A DNA stretch of 64,000 nucleotides from Thiomicrospira cyclica ALM1 (GTDB taxonomy: Bacteria; Pseudomonadota; Gammaproteobacteria; Thiomicrospirales; Thiomicrospiraceae), in NCBI RefSeq assembly GCF_000214825.1, contig NC_015581.1, positions 1,550,001-1,614,000 on the forward strand. The letters run 5' to 3'. Of this stretch, positions 28,435-39,300 are shown in pieces (positions within the stretch are counted from its first letter, which is position 1; every line of letters begins with the position of its first letter). Under the pieces are notes generated by a model, which did not search any database, was not told the DNA's origin, and saw only the letters and a list, made by a program, of their open reading frames with translations. Both the position numbers and the translations under genes were made by a program.

Positions 28435-29676
28435 ATGGAACAACAAGTCATCGAAGTCAGTTATGCACTCGATACCTTTTACTTCCTCATGGCCGGTGCA
28501 TTGGTTATGTGGATGGCTGCCGGCTTTACCATGCTGGAAGCAGGCCTGGTGCGTAGCAAAAACACGACAGAAATTTTGGCCAAAAACATTGGTCTATTCT
28601 CAATCGCCTCATTAATGTACATGATTGTTGGTTACAACATTATGTATGGTGAAGGTGTTAACAGCATCATCCCAAGCCTAAGTTTCTTATTAGGTGGTGA
28701 CAACACGCTTGAAGAGGTTGTTGCTGGTGAAGCTTATTACTCAAACCTAGCGGATTTCTTCTTCCAGGTGGTATTCGTTGCAACCGCGATGTCGATTGTT
28801 TCAGGTGCGGTCGCTGAGCGTATGAAACTAATGTCATTCTTCGCATTTGCGGTGGTATTAACCGCTGTGATCTATCCAGTACAAGGTTATTGGACTTGGG
28901 GTGAAGGCTTCCTAGACGAGTTAGGTTTCTCTGACTTCGCAGGTTCAGGTATCGTTCACATGGCCGGTGCGGCTGCCGCTCTTGCTGGTGTATTGGTACT
29001 AGGTGCTCGTAAAGGCAAGTATGGTCCAAACGGTGAAGTTCGTGCGATTCCAGGTGCTAACATGCCTTTGGCGGCACTAGGTACGTTCATTCTATGGTTA
29101 GGTTGGTTCGGCTTTAACGGTGGTTCACAGTTACAAATCACCACAGTTGAAGATGCGAACGCCGTTGCCGCTGTATTCGTAAACACTAACTTAGCAGCAG
29201 CAGCGGGTGTTATCGGTGCGATGGTAGTCTCTAAGATCCTATTCGGTAAAGTTGACTTAACCATGATCCTTAACGGTGCCTTAGCAGGTCTGGTATCTAT
29301 TACGGCAGAACCTCTAGAGCCTTCACCATTAGGTGCTGCGATTGTTGGCTTCATTGGTGGTGCAATTGTTGTCTTCGCTATCCTTGCTTTGGATAAGAAG
29401 TTAAAAATTGACGATCCAGTCGGTGCGATTTCAGTACACGGCGTGGTTGGTATTTGGGGCCTTATCGCGGTGGTATTCAGCAACGGTGATGCCAATATCG
29501 TATCGCAATTGATTGGTATCGCGGTGATCTTCAGCTGGGTATTCCTTGCTAGCTTACTAACCTGGTTGGTGATCAAAGCTATCATGGGCGTTCGCGCGAC
29601 TGAAGAGCAAGAATACGAAGGTTTAGATAAGTCTGAATGTGGTATGGAAGCATATCCAGAGTTCAGCAACAAGTAA
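28435..29676 (+). CDS. amtB: Ammonium transporter AmtB
   Basis: A 413-aa inner-membrane channel with 11 predicted helices. Family marks: FLMAGALVMWMAAGFTMLEAGL, NIGLFSIASLMYMIVGYNIM, the GSGIVHMAGAAAALAG-type segment with the first pore His, FILWLGWFGFNGGSQL, and DDPVGAISVHGVVGIWG with the second pore His. No cleavable signal peptide is needed because the chain begins directly at helix 1. Codon use is smoother than in its neighbours, as in well-expressed genes. Followed by a strong terminator. Confidence 0.96.
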   Translation: MEQQVIEVSYALDTFYFLMAGALVMWMAAGFTMLEAGLVRSKNTTEILAKNIGLFSIASLMYMIVGYNIMYGEGVNSIIPSLSFLLGGDNTLEEVVAGEAYYSNLADFFFQVVFVATAMSIVSGAVAERMKLMSFFAFAVVLTAVIYPVQGYWTWGEGFLDELGFSDFAGSGIVHMAGAAAALAGVLVLGARKGKYGPNGEVRAIPGANMPLAALGTFILWLGWFGFNGGSQLQITTVEDANAVAAVFVNTNLAAAAGVIGAMVVSKILFGKVDLTMILNGALAGLVSITAEPLEPSPLGAAIVGFIGGAIVVFAILALDKKLKIDDPVGAISVHGVVGIWGLIAVVFSNGDANIVSQLIGIAVIFSWVFLASLLTWLVIKAIMGVRATEEQEYEGLDKSECGMEAYPEFSNK

Positions 29677-29702
29677 TCTAACTAACCTTAGCCTACTAAA
29701 AC

Positions 29703-29735
29703 AAAAACCCCATCCTAGTGATGGGGTTTTTTTTG
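29703..29735 (+). terminator. Terminator of amtB (bidirectional)
   Basis: AAAAACCCCAT/ATGGGGTTTTT around CCTAGTG, followed by eight or more T on the plus strand and A-rich on the other side. It also follows the convergent gene at 29751. Confidence 0.88.
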
Positions 29736-29750
29736 GCGTTTTATCGATGT

Positions 29751-30179
29751 TTATAAATTACGGATTTTATAGAGCAGTTCTAACCAACGCATTTTTAAAC
29801 TCGGCTTATATTCAATCGGATGCTTAAACTCTAGTACCACAGGCTGGGTGGTCGGATTAAATAAATCGTGCTGCGGCCAAGCCATAATATCTTCATATTC
29901 AAATCCCGTATCCAGTGCCACCAACTGCCAGGGTAACTCCTGATCACGCGCTTTGACGTGTGCGCCCTTAGCATCGAAAGTCACCGGCCACTTACCCACC
30001 ACAATCACCTCTTTGGTTTTGCCAGATTCCATCCAAATGCGTACTACTTCTTCCTCCTGCAGCAAGGTGCCATAAGGTAAAAACAAATAATTAGCCTCTA
30101 AGCTGGCCACAGAATAGTCGGTTAACGGCGGACCCGGCGGAAACTGAAAATTACAAAAACCCTTGCTACAACACGACAT
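29751..30179 (-). CDS. Conserved-looking hypothetical protein with CCSKGFC start
   Basis: A 142-aa protein from the ATG at 30179, chosen because AAGGAG stands 8 bp upstream. It begins MSCCSKGFCNFQFPPGPPLTDYS, here broken by the start of a strand-rich region (ANYLFLPYGTLLQEEEVVRIW), and ends with KMRWLELLYKIRNL. The three clustered Cys could bind metal. No family is recognised. It is convergent with amtB and divergent from the dioxygenase gene. Confidence 0.6.
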   Translation of the reverse strand: MSCCSKGFCNFQFPPGPPLTDYSVASLEANYLFLPYGTLLQEEEVVRIWMESGKTKEVIVVGKWPVTFDAKGAHVKARDQELPWQLVALDTGFEYEDIMAWPQHDLFNPTTQPVVLEFKHPIEYKPSLKMRWLELLYKIRNL

Positions 30180-30235
30180 ACTGCGCACTCCTTGATAGCG
30201 TTTCAGCATCATTATAGTTTATTTTTTTCACCATC

Positions 30236-30264
30236 TTGTTTTCGGGTGTCCCTGCCCGCATAAT
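30236..30264 (+). promoter_or_regulatory. Candidate promoter of the 2OG-Fe(II) oxygenase gene
   Basis: TTGTTT (30236-30241), a 17-bp spacer and CATAAT (30259-30264). If used, it rules out translation starts before about 30271 and favours the TTG at 30293. Confidence 0.4.
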
Positions 30265-30292
30265 TCGCCATTATCCTTCTGAGCATGCCATC

Positions 30293-30940
30293 TTGTTCAA
30301 TTTAAAATTAGAGTCCGCGTCTATTAATATCGCGATTGACGCCCTTGTCGATCAAGGTTGGTTTTTTTGGCAAAATGCCATTCCCAGATCACTTTGTGAT
30401 GCTTTATATTTTGAACTACAACAACGCCAACAGGATGGTGAGCTGCAACAAGCCGGTATTGGACGCGGTCAAGAACACCAGCTTAACCAACGCATTCGGC
30501 GCGACGCCATTCACTGGCTAGAACGTCAAACCCCCGCACAAGCACAATACTTAGATCTGATGCAACAACTGCAACTCGAACTCAATCGTCAATTATTTAT
30601 GGGCTTATTTGAATACGAAGCACACTTTGCGCTTTACTCTCCCGGTGATTTCTACAAAAAACATCGAGATAGTTTTCGTGGTGCGGCCAATCGCATGGTC
30701 ACCAGTGTGACCTATTTGAATCCCACTTGGCAAACTGACTGGGGTGGTGAACTCGTGCTTTATAACGAAGAGGATACACAAGAACTTGCACGACTTATGC
30801 CGCAATCTGGCGCGCTGGCGCTATTTATGAGCGAGCAACTACCGCATGAGGTTTTACCCACACAGCAGGATCGTGCCAGCATCGCCGGCTGGTTCCGCTG
30901 CAATACATCAACCCATGGGATTGTTAACCCACCTAGCTAA
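30293..30940 (+). CDS. 2-oxoglutarate/Fe(II)-dependent oxygenase
   Basis: About 215 aa from the TTG at 30293; an alternative TTG at 30236 would add 19 residues with no support. It is a double-stranded beta-helix dioxygenase of the prolyl 4-hydroxylase/SM-20 type. The iron ligands are HxD in KKHRDSF and the distal His in QLPHEVLP, and the 2-oxoglutarate Arg is in GWFRCN. The N-terminal helix-strand NIAIDALVDQGWFFWQNAIP is typical of small bacterial members thought to hydroxylate a protein residue. The substrate is unknown. Confidence 0.8.
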   Translation: MFNLKLESASINIAIDALVDQGWFFWQNAIPRSLCDALYFELQQRQQDGELQQAGIGRGQEHQLNQRIRRDAIHWLERQTPAQAQYLDLMQQLQLELNRQLFMGLFEYEAHFALYSPGDFYKKHRDSFRGAANRMVTSVTYLNPTWQTDWGGELVLYNEEDTQELARLMPQSGALALFMSEQLPHEVLPTQQDRASIAGWFRCNTSTHGIVNPPS

Positions 30941-31047
30941 AATTGTGTTGTGTGATGAGACACGCAAAACATCATAATCCCTCGCACCTCTTTATAAACG
31001 CTTGTTATAATTAACCACATTTTTACTCAGACACGAATAAACAGATC

Positions 31048-33816
31048 ATGGATAAACATTTCGACCCCACTACGATTGAAGCCAAGTGGTATCAAGCTTG
31101 GGAAAACGCCGGTTATTTCTCACCCAATACTGACTCGGCTAAAGCCCCATATTGCATTATGATTCCACCACCTAATGTGACCGGCAGCCTGCACATGGGC
31201 CATGCCTTTCAAGACACGATTATGGACACTCTGATTCGCCTCAATCGTATGCAAGGCAAACCTACCCTGTGGCAACCGGGCACCGACCATGCCGGCATCG
31301 CCACACAGATGGTGGTAGAGCGTCAACTGGCCAACAAGGGTTTAAGCCGTCACGATCTTGGGCGTGACAAATTTATTGATGAAATCTGGAAATGGAAAAC
31401 TGAATCCGGCGGCACGATTACCAAACAGCTCCGCCGCATGGGGACATCACCTGACTGGAGTCGCGAACGCTTTACGATGGACGATGGTTTATCAAACGCC
31501 GTTAAAGAAGTATTTGTGCGTCTGCATGAAGAGGGTTTGATTTATCGTGGTAAACGTTTGGTCAACTGGGACCCGGTATTACACACCGCCGTTTCTGATC
31601 TAGAGGTTATCTCAGAAGAAGAACAAGGCAGTATGTGGCATTTACGTTACCCGCTCAGCAACGGTTCAGGGCATTTGGTGGTCGCAACCACACGTCCAGA
31701 AACCATGCTCGGTGACCAAGCAGTGGCGGTACACCCGGAAGACGAACGCTATAAACATCTGATTGGTCAAACCATCACCTTGCCATTGGTTGGTCGTGAA
31801 ATCCCGATTATTGCCGACGATTACGTAGATCCGGCGTTCGGAACGGGCTGTGTCAAAATCACCCCGGCACACGACTTTAACGACTATGAAATGGGCAAGC
31901 GTCATAACCTACCGATGCTCAATATCTTTACCCAAGACGCGGCGATTAACACGGACGCGCCAGAAAAGTATCAAGGCTTGGATCGTTATGAAGCGCGCAA
32001 ACAAATCGTTGCCGATCTTGAAGCGCTGGGCTTAATGGAAAAAATCGCGCCGCATAAACTGATGGTGCCGCGAGGCGACCGCACTCATGCGGTGATTGAG
32101 CCGATGCTGACCGACCAATGGTATGTCGCGGTGCAAGAACTGGCCAAACCTGCGATTGACGCGGTGAAAAATGGCGATATTGAATTTGTACCGAAAAACT
32201 GGGAAAACACCTATTTTGAATGGATGAACAATATCCAGGACTGGTGTATCTCGCGTCAAATCTGGTGGGGACACCGCATCCCCGCTTGGTATGACGACCA
32301 AGGCAATGTCTATGTCGGACGTGATGAAACCGAAGTCCGCGCCAAGCATAACCTAGGCGACCGTCCGTTAAAACAAGACGATGACGTACTGGATACCTGG
32401 TTTAGCTCCGCGCTTTGGACCTTCTCCACCCTCGGTTGGCCAGAACAAACGCCGGAACTGGCAAAATTTCACCCAACTTCGGTATTAGTCACCGGCTTTG
32501 ACATTATTTTCTTCTGGGTTGCGCGGATGATTATGATGAGCTTGAAGTTCACTGGGCAAGTGCCGTTTAAACAGGTGTATGTCCATGGTTTAGTGCGTGA
32601 TGCCGAAGGCCAGAAAATGTCGAAGTCAAAAGGCAATGTTCTCGATCCGATCGACTTAATTGATGGCATTGACTTAGAAAGCCTAGTCAATAAACGCACC
32701 TATGGCATGATGCAGCCGGAAAAAGCCGCTAAGATCGAAAAAGATACTCGCAAGCAGTTTGCCGATGGCATTCCTGCTTTTGGCACGGATGCGATACGTT
32801 TTACCTTCGCGTCACTCGCCTCAACCGGCCGCGATATTCGCTTTGACCTAAACCGTTGCGAAGGCTACCGCAACTTCTGCAATAAACTCTGGAATGCCAC
32901 CCGATATGTATTAATGAACACCCAGGGCTTTGATACCGGGGTCGACGAATCCGCGCCAGTGGAATACTCACTGGCGGATCGCTGGATCGTGTCGCGATTA
33001 CAAACCCTGCAAACCGAAGTGGTGCGTCATTTCGAGCAATACCGTTTTGATTTAGCCGCCAACCTACTCTATGAATTCACCTGGAATGAATACTGTGACT
33101 GGTATTTAGAATTAGCCAAGCCAATTTTAAATAAAGATTCATCTGATGCCGCCAAACGAGGCACCCGTAAAACCCTGGTGCGGGTCCTCGAAAGCCTGCT
33201 CAGACTGTTACATCCTGTGATGCCGTATATCACCGAAGAAGCCTGGCAAGCGGTCGCGCCTTTGGCGGGTAAACACGGTGCAACCATAATGCTACAACCT
33301 TATCCACAAGCGGATGAAAGTAAAATCGACACCGCAGCGGAAGCCGAGCTAGACTGGGTAAAACAGTTTATTATGGGGGTGCGTCGTATTCGTTCGGAAA
33401 TGGATATTGCCCCTGGCAAACCCTTGCCAGTGCTACTCACCAAAGTATCTACCCAGGACCAGGCCTGGTTAGACCATAACCGTGTATTCCTGATGACGCT
33501 GGCAAAATTGGAGTCGATTGAGGCCTTGGCAAACGAAAGTGATGCGCCTGAGTCAGCCATGTCATTAGTTGGTGACATGAATATCTTAATTCCGATGGCT
33601 GGCCTGATTGATAAAGAAGCCGAACTTGTCCGTTTGGACAAAGAAATTACTAAGCTCAATACTGAATTTGAACGCTTAACCGCCAAACTCAGTAACGAAA
33701 GCTTTGTCGCTCGCGCGCCCGAAGCGGTCGTCGCAAAAGAGCGTGAAAAACTTACCGATATTCAATCGGCCCTGACTAATTTGGAGCAACAACATGACAA
33801 AATTCGAGCACTTTAA
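31048..33816 (+). CDS. valS: Valyl-tRNA synthetase
   Basis: A 922-aa class Ia synthetase. HIGH reads HMGH (residues 49-52, in [13 protein letters not shown]). The editing domain contains [17 protein letters not shown] and the signature [12 protein letters not shown] starts at residue 523. The C-terminal 65 residues form the ValRS coiled coil ([19 protein letters not shown]). The 3' end overlaps the next gene by 23 bp, so both are probably one transcript. Confidence 0.98.
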   Translation: MDKHFDPTTIEAKWYQAWENAGYFSPNTDSAKAPYCIMIPPPNVTGSLHMGHAFQDTIMDTLIRLNRMQGKPTLWQPGTDHAGIATQMVVERQLANKGLSRHDLGRDKFIDEIWKWKTESGGTITKQLRRMGTSPDWSRERFTMDDGLSNAVKEVFVRLHEEGLIYRGKRLVNWDPVLHTAVSDLEVISEEEQGSMWHLRYPLSNGSGHLVVATTRPETMLGDQAVAVHPEDERYKHLIGQTITLPLVGREIPIIADDYVDPAFGTGCVKITPAHDFNDYEMGKRHNLPMLNIFTQDAAINTDAPEKYQGLDRYEARKQIVADLEALGLMEKIAPHKLMVPRGDRTHAVIEPMLTDQWYVAVQELAKPAIDAVKNGDIEFVPKNWENTYFEWMNNIQDWCISRQIWWGHRIPAWYDDQGNVYVGRDETEVRAKHNLGDRPLKQDDDVLDTWFSSALWTFSTLGWPEQTPELAKFHPTSVLVTGFDIIFFWVARMIMMSLKFTGQVPFKQVYVHGLVRDAEGQKMSKSKGNVLDPIDLIDGIDLESLVNKRTYGMMQPEKAAKIEKDTRKQFADGIPAFGTDAIRFTFASLASTGRDIRFDLNRCEGYRNFCNKLWNATRYVLMNTQGFDTGVDESAPVEYSLADRWIVSRLQTLQTEVVRHFEQYRFDLAANLLYEFTWNEYCDWYLELAKPILNKDSSDAAKRGTRKTLVRVLESLLRLLHPVMPYITEEAWQAVAPLAGKHGATIMLQPYPQADESKIDTAAEAELDWVKQFIMGVRRIRSEMDIAPGKPLPVLLTKVSTQDQAWLDHNRVFLMTLAKLESIEALANESDAPESAMSLVGDMNILIPMAGLIDKEAELVRLDKEITKLNTEFERLTAKLSNESFVARAPEAVVAKEREKLTDIQSALTNLEQQHDKIRAL

Positions 33817-34504
33817 TCGCCGCACCCTGAGCGCAATTATTCTGGCCGGTAGTTTGCAATTTGGCGTAATGACCAGCCCTGCGCTTCAGGCTCAAGAGTT
33901 TACCCATTACGTAAGTGATGCCGTCGAACAACCAATACGCCGTGGTGCCGGTGTAGAGTTCCGCATTGAACGGATGTTGCCACCAGGAACCCCCCTTAAA
34001 GTTCTAGAAACCAGTGATGGCTGGTCACTCGTTGAAGCTAATTATAATAACCGCACATCACAAGGCTGGATTCATCAGATTTCAATTCAAAATCAACCGC
34101 CAGCACGGATATTACTCAATGAGCAACGAGCGCGTTTTTCCGACCTTGAAAACCGCTTTAATGAACAGAGACGTGATTATGAACAACTTCGCGTTAACCA
34201 TGACGTGGTTGCAACCGAGTTAACGGAACTAAAACAAGCGCATTTTGAAGCGCGTCGTGAACTCGAACAAATCCGTGAAATCTCAGGCCAAGCGGTTGAG
34301 TTGGATGAGCAAAACCGTGAAATGCGTCAAATCATTAATGAACTAGAAGCTCAGCAGGTGATTATGCGCCAACAAATTGCCCAAGCGGGTGATGCGGTTA
34401 AACGCCAATGGTTTTTAACCGGTGCGGGTGTATTGTTATTAGGTTTGTTATTGGGTCGTTTCTTTAGAATTCCAAAACGTCGCGGCAGTTGGGACAGTGT
34501 GTAA
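33794..34504 (+). CDS. SH3-domain envelope protein, YgiM/TIGR04211 type
   Basis: A 236-aa protein. A signal peptide (about residues 1-33, ending SPALQAQ) is followed by a bacterial SH3 domain (about 36-96, [16 protein letters not shown] ... [15 protein letters not shown]), a long coiled coil (about 105-195) and a C-terminal membrane helix ([19 protein letters not shown]) with a basic tail. This is the layout of E. coli YgiM. The SH3 domain would sit in the periplasm, anchored by the C-terminal helix. Its precise role is not established. It overlaps valS by 23 bp and ends at a bidirectional terminator. Confidence 0.85.
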   Translation: MTKFEHFNRRTLSAIILAGSLQFGVMTSPALQAQEFTHYVSDAVEQPIRRGAGVEFRIERMLPPGTPLKVLETSDGWSLVEANYNNRTSQGWIHQISIQNQPPARILLNEQRARFSDLENRFNEQRRDYEQLRVNHDVVATELTELKQAHFEARRELEQIREISGQAVELDEQNREMRQIINELEAQQVIMRQQIAQAGDAVKRQWFLTGAGVLLLGLLLGRFFRIPKRRGSWDSV

Positions 34505-34533
34505 TCACGACTAACACCACTGTAGTCGCTTAC

Positions 34534-34566
34534 AAAAAAGGCACGATAAATTTATCGTGCCTTTTT
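34534..34566. terminator. Bidirectional intrinsic terminator
   Basis: AAAAAAGGCACGATAAA pairs with TTTATCGTGCCTTTTT with no real loop beyond the AT centre. It serves the plus-strand valS unit and the minus-strand xerD-dsbC unit. Confidence 0.85.
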
Positions 34567-34593
34567 ATTAAATATAAGACTTGCTATAAATGA

Positions 34594-35316
34594 TTAGTTG
34601 CCTTGCAATAACGCCGGAATCAACTCTTCAGCAGGCACAAAACCTGGCACCATCTGACCATCATCAATAATCATCGTCGGCGTACCCGATACATTAAAGA
34701 ACTGTGCCGCTTGGAAATGCGACATCACCGGATTTTCACAACGCTGGGCTTCAGGCTCTAAGCCATTTTTAGCATCATCCATCGCCTTAACCGGATTTGC
34801 ACTACACCACACCGACTCCATTTTTGCAAAGCTTGGTGTACCAGGACCCGAACGTGGAAACGCCAAATAACGCACTTCAATACCGGCTTCATTTAGCTTT
34901 TCAACCTGATTATGAAAGCGCTTACAAAATGGGCAATCAATATCTGTAAACACTGTTACCTGACGCTTGGTTTCACCTTTGGCTTTAAAAATAATCATCG
35001 AGTTTGGATCAATCGCCTTCAAAGCATCTAACCGTGCTTGCTCTAAGCGCTGTTCGGTTAAATTCACCCCTTGCTCAAGATTAATTAAATTACCGTTAAA
35101 CACATGTTTACCATCAGCCGTCATATAAAACACCGTGACGCCTAAGACCACTTGATACAAACCTGGAACCACGGTTTCTTGGATATCCGCCGCGGGCGCA
35201 CCCGGTGCCATTTGTGATAATACTTGTTGAATACGTTCTTTGTCGGCCATGGCCGGAACCATCGCACTGGCGCCCATTAGCGCGGCTAATGCCAGCGTCT
35301 GAAACGATCTAATCAT
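34594..35316 (-). CDS. dsbC: Thiol:disulfide interchange protein DsbC
   Basis: A 240-aa periplasmic disulfide isomerase. Signal peptide about 1-24 (LAALMGASAMVPAMA), N-terminal dimerisation domain (about 30-85, VPGLYQVVLGVTVFYMTADG), and thioredoxin domain with active site CPFC and cis-Pro loop SGTPTMIIDDG. A second Cys pair (SVWCSAN and QRCENP) matches DsbC. It follows xerD by 20 bp, as in E. coli; recJ is absent. Confidence 0.95.
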   Translation of the reverse strand: MIRSFQTLALAALMGASAMVPAMADKERIQQVLSQMAPGAPAADIQETVVPGLYQVVLGVTVFYMTADGKHVFNGNLINLEQGVNLTEQRLEQARLDALKAIDPNSMIIFKAKGETKRQVTVFTDIDCPFCKRFHNQVEKLNEAGIEVRYLAFPRSGPGTPSFAKMESVWCSANPVKAMDDAKNGLEPEAQRCENPVMSHFQAAQFFNVSGTPTMIIDDGQMVPGFVPAEELIPALLQGN

Positions 35317-35336
35317 AAATAAGTCCTCTAATCCGG

Positions 35337-36239
35337 CTAACCGCGCGGATGATGTTGTTGATGAAGCTGTTTTAAACGTGCCTTCGCCACATGCGTATAA
35401 ATTTGCGTGGTCGATAAATCGCTATGTCCAAGCAATAACTGCACACTGCGTAAATCGGCACCATGGTTAATTAAATGCGTAGCAAACGCATGACGTAAAC
35501 CATGGGGAGATAGTGTACCAGTGAGACCCGCCTGTTGCGCAAGATTATGGATACGATGCCACAATGTTTGTCGCGTCATTGGCCGACCGACTCGTGAGAT
35601 AAACACCTCATCAAGCGTCGCACCTGGTTTCAGCAGGCCTGGTCGTGCGCGCGCTAAATACTGGGCCAGCCAATCTTGCGCCCACTCCCCCAGCGGAATA
35701 ATCCGCTGTTTATTACCCTTACCCACCACCATTAGCAGGCCTGCTGTTAAATCAACCTGCGCCAAAGGCAGGCTGACCACTTCCGAAACACGCAATCCCG
35801 TAGCATACATCAGCTCTAAAATCGCTCTATCTCGCAAACCTAAAGACGAATTTACATCGGGTGCCGCCAGGAGTGCGGTTATGCTCTGCTCAGACAACAC
35901 CGTAGGAATCGATTGTTGGCGTTTCGGCGCCTGCAGTTGTTGCGCGGGATGGACCGACAACCAGGCCTGGTGCAACGCAAACTTATACAAACGCTTAATG
36001 GCCGCCAAACGCCGAGCGAGCGTTTGCGGTTTCGCTTCCACCGATAAACCCGTCAGATACTGGCGAATATCTGCTTCTTGCCAGTTGAGCCATGCGGTCG
36101 AGCTTAACGCCGGCTCACCACCCACCCGCAGAACAAAATCGCGCAAATCCCGCTGATATGCCTGCTGAGTGGCACGGCTTAAGCCTTGGGCTAAATGTAA
36201 ATAGCGCATAAATGCGGCTAAGGCTTGATCAAATGGCAT
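35337..36239 (-). CDS. xerD: Site-specific tyrosine recombinase XerD
   Basis: A 300-aa recombinase from the ATG at 36239 (MPFDQALAAFMRYL); the upstream extension does not look like XerD. With XerC and FtsK it resolves chromosome dimers at dif. The N-terminal SAM-like domain contains LSRATQQAYQRDLRDF. Catalytic residues: Arg in YATGLRVSEV, Lys in GKGNKQR, the HGLRHAFATH pair, and His and Tyr in LLGHSDLSTTQIYTHV. The adjacent dsbC supports XerD over XerC. Three CAGGCCTG palindromes lie within 340 bp, each read in a different frame (RPG, AGL, QAW). Confidence 0.95.
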   Translation of the reverse strand: MPFDQALAAFMRYLHLAQGLSRATQQAYQRDLRDFVLRVGGEPALSSTAWLNWQEADIRQYLTGLSVEAKPQTLARRLAAIKRLYKFALHQAWLSVHPAQQLQAPKRQQSIPTVLSEQSITALLAAPDVNSSLGLRDRAILELMYATGLRVSEVVSLPLAQVDLTAGLLMVVGKGNKQRIIPLGEWAQDWLAQYLARARPGLLKPGATLDEVFISRVGRPMTRQTLWHRIHNLAQQAGLTGTLSPHGLRHAFATHLINHGADLRSVQLLLGHSDLSTTQIYTHVAKARLKQLHQQHHPRG

Positions 36240-36316
36240 AACAAATGTACCGCTCCTAATCAGGTCATTGAAAAAATAGGGGCCTAGCCTTGGCATTACT
36301 CGCTTTGGCATTATAC

Positions 36317-36352
36317 AAAAAACCCCGGTTAGCATGCCTGCTAACCGGGGTT
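36317..36352 (-). terminator. Terminator of the RND efflux operon
   Basis: AACCCCGGTTAGC pairs with GCTAACCGGGGTT across six bases; the minus strand continues TTTTTTG. It sits just after the 36389 stop on the minus strand. Confidence 0.87.
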
Positions 36353-36388
36353 AATCTGTTACCACCAATAGAGCTTCTTCACCAAGAC

Positions 36389-39300
36389 TTACGCCTTAGC
36401 CAACAACTCTTTTTCGATTTTGGCCATATCGGTCAACTCGGGTGGCGACGGATAATAGGTTTGCCAAATGAAGTACATCAACGGAATAACAAACAGCGTC
36501 AGAATCGTTGATGAGATCACCCCAAAGATTAAGCTGATCGCCAAACCACCAAATACGGGGTCTGGGATCATCACAATCGAGGCAAAAATAATCGTTAAGG
36601 CGGTCAAGATAATGGCTTTGGCACGCACCTTACCAGCCTCAATCACCGAGTCACGCAAAGATTTACCCTCTTTTTGATATTCCAAAGTAAAGTCAATCAG
36701 CAACAAAGAGTTACGCACAACAATCCCGGCCAGAGCAATCACCCCAATCATGGAGGTTGCCGTAAAGGCCTGCCCCAGCAACCAATGGCCTGGGAAAACC
36801 CCAATCATCGTCAAAGGAATCGCACCCATCACAATAAACGGCAACATGAATGAACGGTAATAACCCACCAAAATCAGGTAGATAAACACCAGTGCTACAA
36901 TAAAGGCACTACCCATATCACGGAACACATCCAGCGTTAGGCGCATTTCACCGCCCCAAAGCAAGGTGTAATCGGTGACATCTTTCGGTTGCGCCTCAAT
37001 AAAGCCTAGGTTAGCCGTTTGGAAGGTCACACCCGATTCCGGCAAGGTGACGTTATCGAGCATTTTATCCAGGGTTAATACCGCATACACTGGACTAGAA
37101 CGTAATAGCTCACCACTGATCATTGTCATCGAGTGTTGATCACGACCCATAATTGGTTTCGCCAAAATACGCTCTTCGATCGTTGCAATCGCCGACAAGG
37201 GAACCGCCTCACCAGAGAAGGAATTGACACGTAAGGTCAATAACTGCTCGGGCACCGTCCGTTCCGCACGTGGCAAACGCACCACAATATTGACCGGTTC
37301 GCGCACATTATCATAGTGCATATAACCCAGGTTAAAACCACTGACATAATCGCGCAGCATTTTGCTAACTGTCGCGGGGGCAATGCCCAACAGGTTGGCT
37401 TTTTCACGGTCAATGTTAATTTCATAGCTTAAAACATCGTCAGTCACGGAATTATCGACGTTGATCATGCCGTAAATTTCGGTGAACTTGGCACTCACCT
37501 CAATCGCTGCTTCACGCAACTTGTCATAATCCGGACCATAGAGCTCGGCCAAAATCTGCGCGGTGACCGGTGGTCCTGGAGGCGTTTCATAGATTTTCAC
37601 CTTCGCTTCAGGGAAGTCTTGACGCACCATCGCAAAGCGATCATAAAGCAGTTGCGCGATTTCATGCGAGCTGAGTGAACGACGCTCTTTTTCCAATAAA
37701 TTGACGCGGATTTGAGCAAAGTTTTCACCCTGCTTAATCAAATCTCCACGCACTAAGGCGGCGAAATCAATCGGTGCCGGCATACCCAAATAAACACTGT
37801 AATCGCTGACATAATCAGTCCGCCCGATAATATCCCCGACAAAACGTACCACGCGATCGGTCGCTTCAGTAGCCGTTCCCTGTGGCATATCGACTTGCAC
37901 CAAGAAGGTATCGGTATTATCAAACGGCAACATTTTGACTTCCACACCTAACGGATGTAGTGGATTATTCATGCCATCTTCACGTAAAAACTGCACCGCT
38001 GGCTGGAACATTGCCGCAAACAAACTCATCAACACCACAAACAAGAAAATATTACGTTTGGTACGGCTGGCAATCATCGGCGCCAGCATTTTGACGTAAC
38101 CCCGTTGCAACCAATCTTCTTTTTCTGGGTGGTGTGACTGGATACTGTCAGTTTCAGCCATTTTCTTGATGGCGTTTTTGCCCAACCAACGATAAGCGGC
38201 ATAAGGCACCAACATATAGGCAATTAACAAGGAGGCAATCATGGCCACGGGCACGTTAAACGGAATCGGTGCCATAAACGGCCCCATCATGCCGGTAACA
38301 AACAGCATCGGAATGAAGGCTAAAATAACCGCTAGGGTCGCCACGTTGGTTGGGTTGCCGATTTCATTAGTCGCTTTAATCAATAGCTGGTCAAAGGTTT
38401 TTGGGTCAACCCCATGACGTACATGGCGGTGGATATTTTCGACCACCACAATAGCGGCATCGACCAGTAACCCCAGTGACAGAATCAACGCAAACAAGGT
38501 AATTCGGTTCAGCGTTTGGCCAAAAATATAACCGACAATCAGCACCACAAACAAAATCAGCGGTACCGTTAAGGTCACAATCAGCGCCTCACGCCAACCT
38601 AAAGACACCATCAAAATAATGACTACCGCAACAATCGCAATAATCAAACTTTCAACCAACACGTTAACGGCTTTATCGGCCATCTCGCCATCATTACGGG
38701 TCACCACCACCTGCACGTCGGCAGGCAGCATGGCCGTTTGCAGTTCGCCAAACTTCGCCATCACCGCATTAGAAACCGTAACCGCGTTGGTACCCGGCTT
38801 TTTGGCAAGCGAAATGGTGACCGCTGGTAATTCACCGCGCAAACCTAATGGACTTGCCGGTCCAAAACCGATGCGCGTATGAATCTCGTCTTCTAAGGGG
38901 CCTTCTTCAATCGTGGCGATATCGCGTAAGAATATGGGTTGGCCTTTATCGGCGCCGATAATAATATCGCCCACTTCTTGGGCATTACCTAAATAACCAT
39001 TAACCCGCACGGGATGACTACGATTGGTATGGACGAGACTTCCCACTGGCATCGACACATTCGAGCCCATCAGCATGTCGCTAATGTCTTCAAGTGATAG
39101 TCCAGTCATGGCAATTTTTTGGGAATCCAGCCAGACATTAACCGCTCGCTGTTTACCACCCAGCACCTCAGTAAAGGATACGCCGGGCACATTGCGTAAC
39201 TGTTCAACCAGTTTTAAACCAACATCACGCAAGTCATAGCCACCCATACGCTCAGACGTCAGCGTCAAGGTTAAAATCGGTACATCATCGACATTAATGG

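Noticed and set aside
28956-29672. A 238-aa frame antisense to amtB
   Set aside because: It is an open shadow frame created by the regular codon use of amtB; its composition (Ala, Pro, Thr, Ile) is not protein-like for any family I know.
35521-36156. A 211-aa frame antisense to xerD
   Set aside because: xerD has all catalytic residues in the other strand; the antisense frame is Arg/Ser/Cys-rich and has no ribosome site.
36317-36352. A mobile-element inverted repeat
   Set aside because: The structure is a single hairpin with a T-run directly after the efflux operon, which is fully explained as a terminator.
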